A DNA stretch of 41,683 nucleotides, from contig JBOZIK010000001.1 in NCBI GenBank assembly GCA_051453625.1, positions 51,458,214 through 51,499,896 on the forward strand, written 5' to 3'. Shown here one piece after another: positions 41,380-41,683 of this stretch. The position numbers were made by a program, and so were the translations under genes. This DNA comes from Welwitschia mirabilis (Eukaryota; Gnetophyta; Gnetopsida; Welwitschiales). Position 1 is the stretch's first letter. Each line of letters begins with the position of its first letter. The notes beneath the pieces were generated by a model that searched no databases, had not been told where the DNA came from, and saw nothing but the letters and a program-made list of their open reading frames with translations.

Positions 41380-41683
41380 AAGTTATCATTAATCTTCCCT
41401 TTGACTTTCAAAATTTATGCTTTTAAGGGGTCTTATAGAGTTTTACCTATTATCCCTTTCTTATCCCAATTGGTTCTACTTGAAAATAATTGTATACCTG
41501 CGATGTTTTATCAATTAGTAAACTCCTAGTTTGGATCTTATTTTGCTAAAAACATGCAATATCCTTAGACCATCAAATACATCCTTTCCGTTATATTTTT
41601 AGGATCTAAATAAAATTTGTTTTTTTGGTATTCCTTTCTACTTGTTATAATTTCTAACTCTGATTATTATCTTCAGTTTCTAT
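41380..41683 (+). other. Module replacing the RT/IN core in A2
   Basis: Homologous to A1 4215-4490 (minus) in order and spacing: ATTAATCTTCCC, TAGAGTTTTACCTATTATCC, TTGAAAATAATTGTATA, CATGCAATATCCT, TTAGGATCTAAATAA. In A2 a plus frame reads FPLTFKIYAFKGSYRVLPII, then PFLSQLVLLENNCIPAMFYQ before a stop, which hints that the module was once coding. No domain recognised. Confidence 0.55.

Larger units (their letters stand above)
36680..41683 (+). mobile_element. A2: Ty3/gypsy element related to A1, 3' part beyond the window
   Basis: Plus-strand order: 5' LTR, tRNA-Asp PBS, leader with perfect inverted repeat, gag from 38738, retropepsin, linker with a telomeric insertion, RT stub, and the same replacement module as A1. 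Its PBS is the least decayed of the gypsy sites here. Frames are broken in gag and protease, so it is not functional. The copy appears to lack the RT/IN core in the same way as A1, though its 3' end cannot be seen. Confidence 0.85.

Overview
This window looks like intergenic DNA from a large, AT-rich plant nuclear genome. It is built almost entirely of old, nested LTR retrotransposons. Four things support a plant: Ty3/gypsy gag-protease sequences of the Tat/Athila type, primer-binding sites matching the 3' end of tRNA-Asp, a Ty1/copia element primed by initiator tRNA-Met, and a TTTAGGG telomere-type repeat. I see no intact host gene, tRNA, rRNA or CRISPR array. Most long open frames are chance frames or retroelement debris. 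The sequence is broken by about two dozen N runs.

Layout. (1) 218-9792, minus strand: a gypsy element here called A1, bounded by two LTRs and a perfect 5-bp target duplication (cccta). It has a PBS, leader, gag, protease, a stub of reverse transcriptase, an integrase C-terminal remnant and a polypurine tract, but no RT/RNase H/integrase core. (2) About 9798-20690, minus strand: an older gypsy element, B, into which A1 and a copia element were inserted. Its protease/gag C-terminus is at 10.8-12.05 kb, its gag core at 18.26-18.56 kb, and a probable PBS and LTR start at 19.77 kb. (3) 12641-18255, plus strand: a complete but decayed Ty1/copia element with paired LTRs, PBS, gag, integrase, RT, RNase H and a perfect ctaat target duplication. 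(4) 20.69-33.8 kb: pieces of further minus-strand gypsy relatives. These are LTR E (to 22320), element C (about 26.4-29.8 kb, PBS at 29165), a second copy of C gag (29.9-30.9 kb), LTR F (31287-32165) and LTR D (32171-33792). An unidentified reading frame resembling a plant retrotransposon Orf1 lies at 23.2-23.9 kb. (5) 34.5-35.06 kb, minus strand: a copia-type gag with a broken zinc knuckle. (6) 36680 to the window end, plus strand: a second gypsy element, A2, related to A1. It carries a 5' LTR, TATA box, PBS, gag, protease and the same RT stub, with 40 bp of telomeric repeat inserted in its coding sequence.

These elements once worked as transcription, tRNA-primed reverse-transcription and integration units. 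All copies here are dead: frames are full of stops, and nearly every change in the PBS copies is C-to-T or G-to-A, as expected from decay of methylated cytosines. The observations most worth a second look are: the shared loss of the RT/IN core in A1 and A2 with a common module in its place; an imperfect palindromic GTCATC/GATGAC motif that recurs in the U3 promoter and leader regions of several LTR families; the clean telomere-repeat insertion; and N runs that behave in two different ways (100-N joins with duplicated flanks, and other runs whose length matches a homologous copy to the base).
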